Assembly: GCA_003254905.1 (NCBI GenBank)
Contig: QANU01112481.1
Span: 743,888-807,887, forward strand
DNA from: Nissolia schottii
Lineage: Eukaryota > Streptophyta > Magnoliopsida > Fabales > Fabaceae
Direction of reading: 5' to 3'
Length of the DNA stretch: 64,000 bases
Part shown: positions 1 through 12,970 of the stretch, one piece after another
Layout: each line of letters starts with the position of its first letter
How positions within the stretch are numbered: position 1 is the first letter of the stretch
Made by a program: the position numbers and the translations under genes
The notes under the pieces: model-generated
What the model was told of the DNA's origin: nothing
Database searches by the model: none
What the model saw: the letters and a program-made list of their open reading frames with translations, nothing else

Positions 1-245
1 CCTATAGCTTAGTGTTACGATTTGAGGTGTCACATCTATTTGACACCATATTCATATTTCTAGCATGGGGCAGCACACCATAGCATTCAACCCATGTCCT
101 CCTTATTCGATAGGTTTCACCTTCATACCATATTCAAATTTCTTTAAAGTATTGAAGAAGAATCTCAATTCACCATTCCACAGCTTTGTTCATTTCTTGT
201 TCACTTTCAAACATAACAATTGCCTTATAGTGGTTCAAATCTCTT
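1..245 (-). pseudogene. LINE ORF1 relic (DUF4283-like region)
   Basis: Read on the minus strand, two frames separated by frameshifts and stops give peptide pieces such as HYKAIVMFESEQEMNKAVEW and, closer to the window edge, RRTWVECYGVLPHARNM. The second piece matches the W-x-x-C/I-Y-G-V-P-x-H-A-W type motif seen in ORF1 (DUF4283-like) of plant L1 LINEs and related retroelement proteins. The relic is cut by the window edge and cannot be coding. It is the region that would lie upstream of the ORF1 C-terminus seen in the other LINE at 54.5 kb, but I cannot say whether both come from the same subfamily. Confidence 0.45.
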
Positions 246-1569
246 ACGCTTGTTATACCATTCCAATATTTAAATACCCCAATTGAGAGTTTTTTAAGAT
301 TGATAGGTTTTGATACTTCTCCAATTAAGCTCCGAATGAGTCAAGCAATATTTTCCTCATAAATTTTCCCATGCACACTCTTCCCTGATTCTTGCTTCCT
401 TGGAATAAAATTCTTTCTCATGTCCAGATGATTCCTTACTCAGTATCATTTACACCACTCTTTCTTCTCCCCCATTTCATGACGCTAACACGAATAAAGA
501 CCATATTTTAGTGGATCATGAATTTTCAAAACGATCAAAATAAAAATGACAAAGTTATGTTTGTCATCTTACAATTTATTTAAAACAAGAGGTCATATTA
601 ACATAAAATGATCATGAAATAAATACTAAGATGATAAATATAAGTATCTCATTTTTAAAAATCTTGTGTTTTTTTTTCTTAGTCAATAGTGAAGTAGCGG
701 ATTTCAGATCCTTTGGCTGATGCTTAATGTTAACGTCAGTATACACTTTACATAAACAAAACTTTTTTCACACCCCTTTTTAATTTGGTTGAGCACTTTA
801 CAAGCACAATCTCACAATCTTATCTCTTAAGCACAAAGTCTCGGAATTCAATTATTTATGTGCAAGAAAGAAAGCCTCTCGGAATCTATAATTAGGGACA
901 CTAATCGCATTGAATTTGAATGTGACACAATTTCTCTTTCAATTATGTCATCATCAACGTTGTCAAGTGCAGCTGCGAAATCAATTAAACTTTCTTGATT
1001 CTGCGCCTCATCATTCATAGAATAGAAGATATACTTGAATCAGAAGCAAAGAGCCAAACATAGTTGAGTGAGCCATGGTTAATTTCCACCGATTAACCGA
1101 AAAGCCAACATATATAAAATAATAATATAATAAAATGATGCACATTCAATTGAAAAAAAGAAGTCTCATTCCAAAAAAAAGAGAGAAAAATTAATTTAGA
1201 AATAAAAAGAGAATAGAGAAAAGAAAGTGACACGAAGAAGGTAAGCTGGCACCATCTTCTTCTATTTGAGTTTTCATTTCATTTCATCAACAACGGCCAT
1301 ACCAGAGGGACGATTTGGTAATTCCACAGTCAAATCAACTCACTCCTTCAACCGTCACTATCAAATGCCACAGACAAAAGCACATTGCTTGTATTATTAC
1401 TTAGTTTTCACACTATCACTCTTAATTTTGCTGCTTCAATCTCATCTCATTTTCTTTTTCTGGGTTCTGTTTGTTGTAAAAATCTAATCTTTCTTCTTCC
1501 CACTCTACTGGGTCGAGCTTTGTTTGGCTCAATAGTGTCCATTTTTGGAGAGAAAAGAAAAACGGTTGA
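246..1569 (+). promoter_or_regulatory. 5' flank and leader of NAT12-like gene
   Basis: This is AT-rich non-coding DNA between the LINE relic and the NAT12 start codon. From about 1380 to 1569 it is pyrimidine-rich and without introns of its own, which fits a 5' untranslated leader. I do not see a convincing TATA box that fixes the transcription start. Short ORFs here are not supported as genes. Confidence 0.4.
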
Positions 1570-4500
1570 ATGGAAACTGGGTTGAAATCAGAGCCATTGG
1601 AAAGGGTTGAGCCTCTGAGGAAGAGACACAGTGGTGGTGGTGGTTGTGCTGCGCCCGTTGCTGCCGCCGCCGACACAAAAGTTGAGCCCTTTGTGCCAAG
1701 GAGGGAGCATAGTCCAAAAGAGTTGCGGTCATGGGCAAAGAGAACCGGTTTTGTTTCCGATTACTCAGGGGAAGCAGGGTCCAGTGCAAGTGAAAAGTTT
1801 CAACCTTTGGAGAGGAAAGAAGGGTCTTCTCCGAAGATAGAGATAGATCCGGTACTTGGGAGGTTAAGGAACAACAACAATAGGGGCAATGAGATCGAAT
1901 TGGAAGCAGCATCACATGGTGGAGGAGGAGCCATGAGGACTGAGAATGAGAATGGAACAGGGTTGGGGAGGAGGGGAAATGGGAATGAGCCTGTTTTGGC
2001 TTTAGCTCCTGATGGTGAGAAGAAGGTTGGTTTGAGAGGGAGTGGGAATGGTAATGGGGCGGTGAATTGGGATGGCAATGGCCATGGAACCTCTGCGGTT
2101 GCGCCGGTGCCGGAGCAGAAGGAGGAGGAGGAGGTGGCACACGGAGATGTCAAGGTCAATGTGTATGCTGAAGGGGAGGAGGAGCCTGCTGCTGCTGATG
2201 GAGGGTGGCAGGGTCCATCTGGATTGAAGTGCAGGCTCACTGAGAATCCTGGTTTTGGTTAGTTCGTGTTCCTTCTTTTTTCTGTTGCTTGTGAATTCTT
2301 TCTAAATTGGTTTGTTTGCATCTTTTTTCGGATTATTATGTTAGGATGCTGGTTTTTATAGTTATTTAAATTTTTTGGTTTAACTTGAATATGCATAGAA
2401 AAGTTAATGCCTTAACCTGCCAACTCGTGTCAAGACTCGAGACACTAATAATATTTCTAGTGTGTTTAAGATAGAGCGATGCATGAATGTTGATTGGATT
2501 TGCGCATGAGTGCTACAAGCTGGTTTGGAGCTCTAGTTACTGCTGTCCATTTCCACCACTGAACACCTGTGAATCTTTTCCATATAGGAGAAAAATATGA
2601 ACATGGAAAAAATTGAGATGTTTACAATTTTCGGGAATTTATAGAACTGTTTACCAGGCATGAAAAGCTAAATTCCATACCTTCCCTTTATAAACATGAT
2701 CTTTATTTAGGAATACCAATCTTTAGTTCCATTTTATAGAGAAGATGAACCCCTTCGAGTCCTTTCTGATTAGGGCAAGTGGTATTGGATAAGGTCTTGA
2801 GGAATATTGGGAGTAGTCTACCTCTATATGAGTGAACTCTTGCAACTCTCCCATGTTACTAGATGAATCCAATTTGACAATATCACTATTTGATCTCCTA
2901 CAATGTGGACGAGATAACATATCATGAAATTAAAGAAGAAAAAAAGGAGAGAGAATGCATCTCTGGCCATTTATCTCGTTGTTTGAAGTAGGTTTTATGA
3001 AAGAACCTGCTTGTCTTGTTCTTCATTTCCAAATCATTACTGTAACTAATTACTCTCATTATTAGCAAGATGCCCAAAAATTGGTAGTTCTTATTAACTT
3101 AAATTTTACCATCTTGAACTGCAGTGTCTCTTATTTATTACGGCTTACAGCACTATCTATCATTGGCTGGCTCACTTGTATTAATCCCATTAGTCATGGT
3201 ACCAGCCATGGGTGGAACAGATGTAAGCATTTGCTGGCTATACTATTTTAATGCGTATAACAATCTAGGAAAATTGGTAGTTTTTCATATACTTATTTAT
3301 TCACCTTCACATCAATGAATGATGACAGAAGGATACTGCTACCGTAATTTCTACAATGCTGTTTCTTTCTGGCATAACAACAATACTACACTCCTACTTT
3401 GGTACTCGACTGCCTTTGGTTCAAGGGAGCTCGTTTGTTTATTTGGCACCAGCTTTAGTTATCATAAATGCTCAAGAGTATCGGAATCTTACAGAACATG
3501 TAAGTTCATTGGCAATCAGAAAATGTATATTCATCCTTTCTCAGGCTTGTCCAGGCATATAAAATAACATCAAGTATTCTAAATCTGGGTAAAGTTTCTG
3601 CATTTTGAACAACAATAATTTCAAAAGCAAATGTTAGGAGTTGGAAATTTCCATGGTACTTGTGTAGTAATTAATACACTTTTGAATCACCAGCATGAAT
3701 TCTTCTTTCCTTTCTGCTTTTATGTATCTATTACTTCTCTGTCAACTTTTGTCAACAGAATGTGTACCATTTATTCACAAGTCACATTGAACCTTGGCTT
3801 TTATTTTGGACATATTCTCAGTGTGCATAGTGAAACCTGCTTATTTTAATTGCAGAAATTTAGGCACATAATGAGGGAACTCCAAGGAGCTATAATTATT
3901 GGTTCAATATTCCAATGTATCCTGGGATTTAGTGGTTTGATGTCTATTCTACTCAGGTAAAAAGAAGTTGCATGTGATATCTTCCTTTTGTTCACCATAA
4001 ATATATTGTGTCTTCGGTTTAATTAAATAAATTTCTATATTTTTTTTTGATTTGCTGTTATGTGACCTTGCTAAATATCTACAATATGTATACATTAACA
4101 AAATGTGAACATATTGATCAATGAGGTCACCATAAAAGCTATTATACTTTTATCAAAAGAATGTTAAGAATCTGTTTAAAGTTTTGCAACAATTTGTGCA
4201 GGTTAATCAACCCAATAGTGGTTGCCCCAACTGTTGCTGCTGTAGGCTTAGCATTCTTCAGCTATGGTTTTCCACAAGCTGGTGCTTGCGTAGAAATTAG
4301 CGTTCCGCTGATAGCACTGGTCCTAATATTCTCTCTGGTGAGTTGTATACCAAGCATCTCAAACATCAATGATACTGGGTTTATTTGGTATCTGAAAAGG
4401 TTTTCAAATGGTTGTTACTCCTAAAGTTACTGCTTGTAGTTAGAGGCTGTTTATTGTAAACAAGTCTGCGCTTTTGGCTTTTCATTAAATAATTTCAGTA

Positions 4501-7349
4501 GTCCAGATACTCGTATTAATTTTTCTTTTTGTCTTTTTTGAAGTATCTTCGTGGAATATCTATCTTTGGGCGCCACTTATTTCGAATTTACGCGGTAAGT
4601 ATCTTACATCGAGGTTACGTGTTTGTTATTCATTTATTTGAGCTATGACATTCATTATCTTTCACTTATGCTCTATGTAGTTTATCAAATCTCTGTAACA
4701 GTAGAAGTGTAGATAATTCTCATTTAAGACAGCTCATTGTTATGCTACCTTGAATATTACACATTAAATAATCCTGAAGTTCACGAATTTGTTGGTTACT
4801 TTGTGCCTCAGAATCTTTCTAACTTTTTACGGTACCACACACCTTGTGACTTGTGAGGAAAGAAAAGAATATTACTCAAGCATAAAGTGCTTTGGTCAAA
4901 TAAAGTTGTTCAATATTGGTGGAGTCTCTTTCTATTGAAAGATAATCTTTAATTCTCCCAAAAATGTTACTAGCATAGTCTTCATAGTCTTCATTTTTCA
5001 GCTAGGCTCCAGATTTATAGTGACGAAGACATTAAATATACATATTTAGTTTACTTGACATTTCTTCTTTATCTGTGATTCTCTATGTAATTAAGTGTTA
5101 GGATATAACTCCCATAAAAAAAATGTGTAGGATAACTAATTCAAAGAGGAAAGGGGGCTGGGAGTAGAAAAATAACAGCAGATTTTGTAAAGATTTTTTT
5201 TGTGAATAATTGTTGAGAAAAGGCTCAGCTGTTTGTTGTTTGTAATTGTTGAGAGTACTATTTTTCTTGGCAAACCTAATAAAGTTTTTTTTCCCTCTTA
5301 GTAATTCGGATATAATAATGAATTCTTATTTGCAGGTTCCCCTTAGTGCAACAATAATTTGGATATATGCATCGTTTTTAACAGCTGGGGGAGCATATAA
5401 CTACAAAGGATGCGATCCCAACATACCGAGTTCAAACATTCTGTTGGATGCATGTAGAAAGCATGCATACACCATGAAGCATTGCAGGACTGATGTTTCC
5501 AATGCATTGTCAACTGCTGCATGGGTCAGAATTCCTTACCCATTACAGTGGGGTATCCCTATTTTCAATTTTAGGACGTCCATAATCATGATCATCGTGT
5601 CGCTGGTTGCCTCTGTGGATTCGGTAAGTATCTTATATTAATGCTTGCAATGCAAAATGCCATCTGCTTTAGATTAAAATTCGTAATGGTTGTAGCAAAA
5701 CCTTTTCAAATGTTAAAATGATTTCTGCCATAAATGCAAGAGAGTGGTGCGCACCACACACAGAACTACTCTCATTTATAATAAATTTCGAAAACTCAAG
5801 CTCCCTCTGATTTTCCAGGTTGGTACGTACCGAACTACATCTCTGCAAGTTAATTTGAGGCCTCCGACTCCAGGAGTCGTGAGCCGAGGAATTGCACTGG
5901 AGGGTTTCTGTAGCATATTGGCTGGTGTTTGGGGTTCAGGTACTGGATCAACAACTTTGACAGAAAATATGCACACCATTGATTCAACAAAGGTGGCAAG
6001 TCGGAAGGTAGTGGAGCTTGGAGCAGCTTTCTTGATCCTGTTCTCATTTATAGGTAAAGCAGCAACAACACATTTGGTGGCAAATCTATAAATAATGTAA
6101 AATTTCTTAACCAAATGAATATGAAGTTGTCATTCCTCTATGTTTTGCTGCATGCTGGCCGAGCAAATCTAAGATGTGCTGTGGTTTAGCTTTTGTGCCT
6201 TTTAGTCCTAGTTCTCAAAAGATGGCTGTTGTATGAGATTGTATCTCTTGGTGGAACCTGAATTGCTGATCAAGTTCTCTAAAGATAGACACATGTATAC
6301 ATGTTCTTCCAACACTGATCAAAGTTTGATTGCAGCATGATAATATACTAACTAAAATTTTGGATACCGTAACACCTGAATTGAAGGCTAAATATTTTCT
6401 ATATACATGTTGGTTTCTGTCATCTTGTCCAATCAATTGGTTCCTTTTATTTTGTAGGAAAAGTAGGTGCCCTTCTTGCTTCCATTCCACTGTCATTGGC
6501 TGCTTCTGTACTGTGTTTCATGTGGGCTCTTACTGCAGCATTGGGCCTCTCAACTTTACAGTATAGTCAATCAGCCAGCTTCAGGAACATAACTATAGTT
6601 GGTGTCTCGTTGTTCCTTGGCATGTCCATCCCTGCTTATTTTCAACAATACCAGCCTGTGTCCAGTCTGATACTACCTAGTTATCTGGTTCCTTATGCGG
6701 CTGCATCAAGTGGACCTTTCCATACAGGCTTTAAACAAGTAAGTTAGAGATTTATTTTGATAAACTATCAATATTATTCTTTACATTGTCATTCAATCGT
6801 ATTCTATTATATGTATGAATTTTGATGAAACATTTGTAAAAGCCAAACAATTGGATATTGTAATTGACGTTGTATCAAAAAATCCTCACTTGAGTTTACA
6901 CCTCTTTGCCTCCAATAAAAGTGAAAAGGAACAAACAATATGAATAAATGGTTGTAGAGATTATAGAGGAAGATGTCAATCATAAAGAGCATGCTGATTT
7001 CTCCGGATTGAAGCTGATATCACATAGATTTGAGTGCTCAGTTTTCTTTCAAATGCCGCGATTACCTGTTTTCTCTTTGATGAAGATGAGGCTAACCTGT
7101 CATTTACGTTGTCCAAAACATTTTCAGCTCGATTTTGCAATCAATGCTCTTATGTCCATGAACATGGTGGTTACATTTTTGGTGGCATTCATACTGGACA
7201 ACACTGTCCCAGGCAGCCGACAAGAACGAGGCATGTACGAGTGGTTGCGAGCTGAAGACTTGCATGTTGATCCCTCGCTGCCGTCTGAGTATTCCCTGCC
7301 AAAGAAAGTTGCCTGCTGTTGCTGTTGGTTAAAATGTTTGGGAGTCTAA
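1570..7349 (+). CDS. NAT12: Nucleobase-ascorbate transporter 12-like permease
   Basis: Ten exons join in one frame to a 756-residue protein: 1570-2257, 3125-3222, 3329-3499, 3856-3956, 4202-4337, 4544-4594, 5336-5623, 5819-6053, 6458-6738 and 7128-7349 (stop). All introns are GT-AG. Residues 1-229 are a hydrophilic, Gly/Glu/Asn-rich N-terminal domain typical of the NAT11/NAT12 branch; the rest is the multi-pass NAT/NCS2 permease core. Visible core motifs are YGLQHYLSL (first membrane helix, with the conserved QH), YFGTRLPLVQGSSF, APTVAAVGLAFFSYGFPQAG, the SRGIALEGFCS helix and GSGTGSTTLTENMHTIDSTK, which sits at the NAT signature. The family moves purines, uric acid or ascorbate across plasma membranes with protons; the substrate here is not predictable. 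Length is close to plant NAT12 proteins (about 700 residues). The gene looks intact, with no frameshift or stop, and lies tail to tail with the PUB32-like gene. Confidence 0.93.
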
Positions 7350-7751
7350 TACTTGGTAACATTCCTTCTACACAAAGGTAACTCCTAGGATATGTATTTT
7401 AGTTTTTGTTGTCTTATATATGGATATGCAATATAGCTTAAAAACATTTATTATAGTTGTAAAATTGCGTAGCTTCTTTCACACGTCAAAGTGTCTACTG
7501 AAGAGAAAACATAGTGTGCTTAGGCATTTACATTTTTTATATTATTAATTTTTTCATTTTTGTAGTTTCTCTTTCAGTTGATTTTAAAGATTTGTAATTA
7601 TGTCACATTTGTCACTGACAATGGGAAGAAAAAGGATGTGACTAAGTTAAGAGTTGCTGAACTAAAAAATAAGAACTAAATAAGTTACTAGCATCATTTT
7701 TAACTGTACAAAGTTTTCAATGAATTATAAAAAAAGAATTCAGTGTATATA
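7350..7751. other. Convergent 3' intergenic spacer
   Basis: This 402-bp AT-rich spacer separates two convergent stop codons. It must contain the 3' untranslated ends and polyadenylation signals of both genes. No ORF, repeat or clear terminator structure is visible. Confidence 0.6.
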
Positions 7752-10700
7752 TTATTTTGCAACTTTAGCTGATCCGTTGCTACGCCAGTCATCAATTAGG
7801 GTGCGAAGGCTGTGATTGGGTGCAAGGAATGTGTGCTTCAGCTTTAGGTTTGTCATGGGTGATGTGTCATGCCCAGATTGCAACCATTGTTCTATTGCTT
7901 CCAGTTCATAGGAAAACCCATCTGATGCCACGTGTGGATTTTTCATTACCGCCTGCACCCAACATCACAAAAAACAACACAACCTTAAACAGAATGTCTT
8001 ACATGCACAATTGGAGTAATTGTTTTTGGCTAAATACCAAACTATTATTATAAAATTAAAGATAAAGTTGTAAAATACTACCTTGACTCCCATTTCATTC
8101 AAAGCTAGATGTAATTAGGATGTGGGCCTCGCTAAATTTTTAAGTTAGAACACCCAGAATTGATTATGAAATTTTAAAGTTGTATTTGGTACTAGAGACA
8201 TGACTGTGAGATAGAGACATACTTCATCTAATTATGAATAGAATGAGTCGGTACCTAAAAGGCACGAACATTTTATGAGATTGTCATGTTTGTGTTTGAC
8301 ACAGCGGACATCAATACATGAAGACACTCATTCTACTCATGTGTCCGAAAGTGTTTAAATAAAAAACTTATAATTAGTCGCATCTAAGCGTGTCTGAGCA
8401 AAAAAATATTTTAAATATTAAATAACTTGTAATAGTATGAATATTTAGAAAATTAACAAGTAATGATAGATGAAAATATTTTGAATGTTCCATATATTTT
8501 GAAAAGTATTAAAAGTTAGTAGTTTGATATCAATAAAAGTATTAAGAGTTAGTATTAAAAATATTATTATAAATATTTAATTTTACATTTATATATACTG
8601 TGTTTGTATCATTTCTTATAAAATTTTAAAATTAGTGTGTCAACTTATTGCTTGTCGTGATGTGTCAGTGATTCTTAGATAGTACAAATTCTGACATCAT
8701 ATAAATACAAATAAGCAAGAGGCTAACCTGAAGAATAGGGCAAAGGAAAACATTTGGTACATCACTTGATCCATCCTTTTCTATACCTCCACCAATATTG
8801 ATTACCCTCCGTCCTTCCCTTGCTACTATTTCATCACCTTTCTTTCTTATCTCTCTGAGTTCCTCCATGACGTTTCCAATGCTCAACTCACAATTGGGCC
8901 TACCTTCCGTGGACGTGCACCTCATAGCGAGGCCCGCGAGCTCTTTCGCTAGATCCAACGGCCACGGCCCAGCCATCTCGTCAAGGACCCCAACCAAGGC
9001 GTCTCTATCCAAGTTAACCGTCATCGCCTCCTTAACTAGGTCGGCCCAATTTCTTCCGGTCAGAAGGTGCAATAGCAAGACCCCTAAGGCCCGAATGTCT
9101 GACTCAACGCCGCATTTATCGTCGTGGCACTCGTGAAGCCCAAAGCCCGTGATCTTTGCAACCAGGTTGCGGTCTAGGAGGACGTTGGATGGGGTCAAGT
9201 GGCAATGAGTAGCCGGCCTGGGCTTAACTGAGTTGACAAAGCCCAGGCCGGAGCAAACTTCGGTGGCTATTCGGATTCGGTCGTGCCACTTTAAAGCCCG
9301 GTTTCTTCTCCTGGAGAAGAGCATATCTCGTAAGCTTCCGTTGTGCATGTACTCAAGAATTAAGCATTTGGGCTCAGAGCAAAAGCCCACCATAGCAACC
9401 AGGTGAGGTTGCCTAGTATCAGCAACGAGTCTCACCTGAAAATGCAGCAGTAATCACAAAGGAAGAAATTTGAATACTTGGAAGAAAATAACCAAACCAT
9501 CAAAAACCAAAGAATTCTGTTATTCCGATATTCATTCATGCTTTCTTACCTTAGATTGGAAATCGTGCTGTGACAAAGAAGGAAAAGAAGATTCCATCAT
9601 CTTGACAGCAACAGTGCAATGACCGAACCTTCCCCTGTACACGCTCGTCCAATCTCCTCCACACTTGAACCTCAGCCTCTCGGAAAAATTATCCGTGGCC
9701 AACCTCACCTCCTCCTCCGCATACTCCCTGAAACCGCAACACGCGCCGCCGCCTCCGCCGCCGCTCATCCTCGCCGCCGTTCCGATCGCGTCCTTCTGCC
9801 TGCAGAACTCGATCCTCCTGTTGAGCACGTCCCTCTGCCTCCTCAGCTCCTCGATCTCCCTCACCGTCTCTCCCCTCTCCGTAACCGCTTTCGCCAGCTG
9901 CGACTCCGCACGTGACTTCGCCAGCGCGGTCACGTGGAGCCTGTTGGAGAGCTCCGATTGGAGCTCTGCTACCGAGGTTAGTCTCCTCTTGCTCTCTTCC
10001 ACTTCGATTCTGATTTCGTGCGTTTGTTCCTTTTCCGAGTCCAGCTCTTTCTTGAGCTCTTCTCTTGTTTTCGCTTCTTCCTTTATTCCAGATTCAAGTT
10101 CTTCGCCCTGATACACTAAATGACGTCAATTTCGGTCAAAATTGATAATGCACACAAAATTTATTAACATTTTATAATTTTGAGGGAATTATTCAGTAAC
10201 AACGTAATGAGAATAATTGCTCTTTACTATCCGTCTAAAAGTCGTCTAAATCAAATCTTTTTACATTGTAAACAACACTTGACTCTTTTTTTTTAATACT
10301 TAAAAAAGTTTATAAGAAATAATTTAATTAGATTGTTTATAAAAAATTTAATATTCTATGACGCAATCACATATTTCACTTGTTTTAAGTATTAGAAAAA
10401 TGTTTGAGAAACTTAATAAATCAACTAACATATTTTTATGAATAATAGTTGATTATAAAAGTGTGTAGATTAATTTATAAATAAATTTGTTATTGTTAGA
10501 ATGAATCCAAGTACCCTGCTCTTGCATAAACAAATTGCCCATTCAGCTTTTGCCCGTCTCTGTGCATTATCCTTGCCTTCTTTCCTCTTCAATTGGATTG
10601 TCTTGTGAGCTTCCTTCAGTTTATTTTGTAGGATCTCAATTTTCTCTGCAGCACTCTGAGCAGATGGCAACATTAGGCAATATTTTAATAAATAAAAATG

Positions 10701-12970
10701 GGCCATGATGTGAAAAGGAAATTACAAAAGCAAAAACATATAATGATGTGTTTGACGTCCACGACAACCAACTCTTTAAGATTTAAAAATCACTAAAGTG
10801 AATATGTATTTTTTCATAAAGTTTTTCCTATATATATATATATCATTAAAAATTACAAAACTCAGTTATATATTAATTGTGTTGAAATTTGTTAGTTGAA
10901 AACATAAAATATATAGTATAACAAGTTTGTGAGAATACAAAGTCTAACATTTACGAAGCACTTATTTTGGGTCCAGAAGAAAGCAAGAAAAGCTAAGCAA
11001 TGTTTTATTGACAAGATTGAGATTTGAAAATGGATTACATGTTATGGAACCCAAACGTACCCAAAGTTTAGAAAAGGGCCCCATCACTATCATATCAAAT
11101 GCTAATTAGTAATTAGAGTCAAAAATGAAGATTTTCAAGTAAGTAAAAGATCATTGGAATGAGATGGATGTTTTAGACTTTCATAAAAAAGTGTCTATTG
11201 AAATAGATTGTACAGTGAAAGTAAAATTGAGACCCGTTATTTCAACATCAAATAAGAATGTTCAAATAAATCACTTAAAGAAAAGATATTTACAAAAAAT
11301 TGAAAAACTGAATTGTATAATAATATACATCGACTAATATATTTTAAGAGTTTAATTTTATGCAAAGACAATAATGTAATTTCCTTTTTACATTATCATT
11401 CAATTAAATTTTATTACATAAGTAAAAAAATGATTAACTTTCTTATCTATTACTTAAAAAGTCGTGTATATAAAATAATGTGATTGAATGATAGTATAAA
11501 ATCATTTATATTATTAATGCATAACAATTAAACTTTATTATAAATCATAGATCCTTGTAATAATATCTAACAATTGGATAAAAACACTTAACATACCAAA
11601 ACCAATAATCTAACAACTTCCCAGAACAAACAAAACGAAACAGAACAAAGCGGATGGATAATATATTAGCATAAATTAATAGCCACATATTTCAACAAAA
11701 AAAAAATCCATCATTGATTTCGTTACCGTATTAGAATTGTTCCTTTCCATGACATCTGGCTCAATTGGACTAATCTGCAAGCCATCACTTTCTTCCCCTT
11801 CTTCCTCCAAATTTGAAGACATCATCAATTCTTGATAATAATTCTCAATTTCTCTTAGACAAAATTCCCACTGGCTCCTTGCAACCGGTGACTCAAGATT
11901 TGCTGTTGATGAAGTTGATGCACTTCTATCTTGGGATAATAATAATTCATTGGATTTATCACTGAACATTTTTTCTAACCAATCCTTGAAAGATACCTTA
12001 TCCTTCATCTTAGCAACCATGACCCCATTATCATCCTCCATGATCTTCTCATCATTCTTTCCGCTGAGGAAAACTTGCTTCCCCCCACAAATTATGAACA
12101 ACTCACAGAAGGAAGGCTTGTGCTGATGAACATAGAACAATCCACTAATTGCACCTTTTGATTTCCTAATTAAACCACAACGAAAATAAAATATTAGTAA
12201 AATTTAAGGAAAATCAATGAATTTAGCTAGCTTGTACAAATTTAATTTTCTGGAGGAAATTAAAGTCAAAGAGCAAGGGAAATGAAATTTTACAAGGAGG
12301 GCTTCATGAATGAAAATCCCATGGCCAATTTTGTTATTCCTAGACGTAATATTAAGTCTATAATGCGATTTTGGATAGGTTCAGCAAATTTCTCCACTTC
12401 ATGAATCTCTGCTGGCACCTGAAATTAAATATGCAAAAAACAAATACAGAAAACTGGAGCTGGAGGAAAACGAAAGCAATTGAAGGAGCTTAATTAATTT
12501 AATTCAATTCAATTTCATTTCATTTCATATGATACTAGCAATTAATAGAGCATGTGTTATTCCAAGAACTAAAATTCAAACACACACCTTGACTTTGGCA
12601 CAATAAGCAACATACTTGGAGAACACCTTTTTAATCTTCTCTTGCTCATATTTCCTGAGAACTTCAAGCTTCTCATCATTCACAGATCTTGCTGGAAGTT
12701 TCCCAACTGCAACAACAACAACATAGAATTCCAATGTAAACAACATAGAAATTAAAAAAAATGAAAATAAAAATGATGATTACACAATTCCAACTTACAT
12801 GGTGTATAAACATAATCCATGGGAATGTTGTGAGCCAAATGGAGAATAACGACAAAAATTGGATGAGAATTATTCCATTTCTTGAGGACCCAATTCAAGG
12901 TCTTGAATCCATCTTGCACATCATTGCCAATAGCGACATAGACTTTCTCCCTCTGTGTTGTTGCATCCAT
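7752..12970 (-). CDS. PUB32: U-box E3 ligase with USP and pseudokinase domains (PUB32-like)
   Basis: Eight minus-strand exons join in frame to 820 residues: 12970-12799, 12706-12588, 12418-12294, 12165-11727, 10655-10515, 10107-9550, 9435-8728 and 7952-7752 (stop). Order of domains: a USP (universal stress protein-like) domain in the first ~150 residues, an acidic linker, a coiled coil (about 285-440), a kinase-like domain (about 458-720) and a C-terminal U-box (about 745-820; FLCPILQ then NPHVASDGFSYELEAIEQWL). U-box proteins recruit E2 enzymes and ubiquitylate targets. The kinase part keeps the VAVK lysine (~501), but the HRD loop reads HCHLTPSN (Asp to His, ~597) and DFG reads GFG (Asp to Gly, ~615), so phosphotransfer is unlikely. 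From memory Arabidopsis PUB32 shares these losses and this domain order, which is why I name it PUB32. An upstream in-frame ATG at 13042 would add 24 hydrophobic residues; I prefer 12970 because the USP domain begins right after it. Confidence 0.92.
10721..11700. other. Large intron 4 of the PUB32-like gene, with a hairpin MITE
   Basis: The intron runs from 11726 down to 10656. It is AT-rich with no coding capacity. Its middle holds a long inverted repeat described as a separate feature; the rest shows nothing I can name. Confidence 0.6.
11346..11538. mobile_element. Hairpin MITE inside PUB32 intron 4
   Basis: The left arm begins AGTTTAATTTTATGC and continues through ATCATTCAATTAAATTTTAT. 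The right arm, read in reverse complement, begins AGTTTAATTGTTATGC and continues through ATCATTCAATCACATTATTT. The arms pair imperfectly over at least 60 bp. Related copies occur at about 25.58-25.77 kb and 58.4-58.95 kb, so this is a dispersed non-autonomous family. I could not fix the target-site duplication. Confidence 0.6.

Noticed and set aside
176..196. TTCCACAGCTTT, matching the first 12 bases of the miR396 family
   Set aside because: The match stops after 12 bases, lies in a LINE relic and no hairpin partner is visible nearby.
1529..2240. Long minus-strand frames over NAT12 exon 1
   Set aside because: They are shadows of a GC-rich coding exon; proline/serine/histidine-rich products without any domain, while the plus frame gives the NAT12 N-terminus.
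2723..2920. 65-codon minus-strand frame in NAT12 intron 1
   Set aside because: No recognisable domain, no splice partners, and it lies within a normal GT-AG intron.
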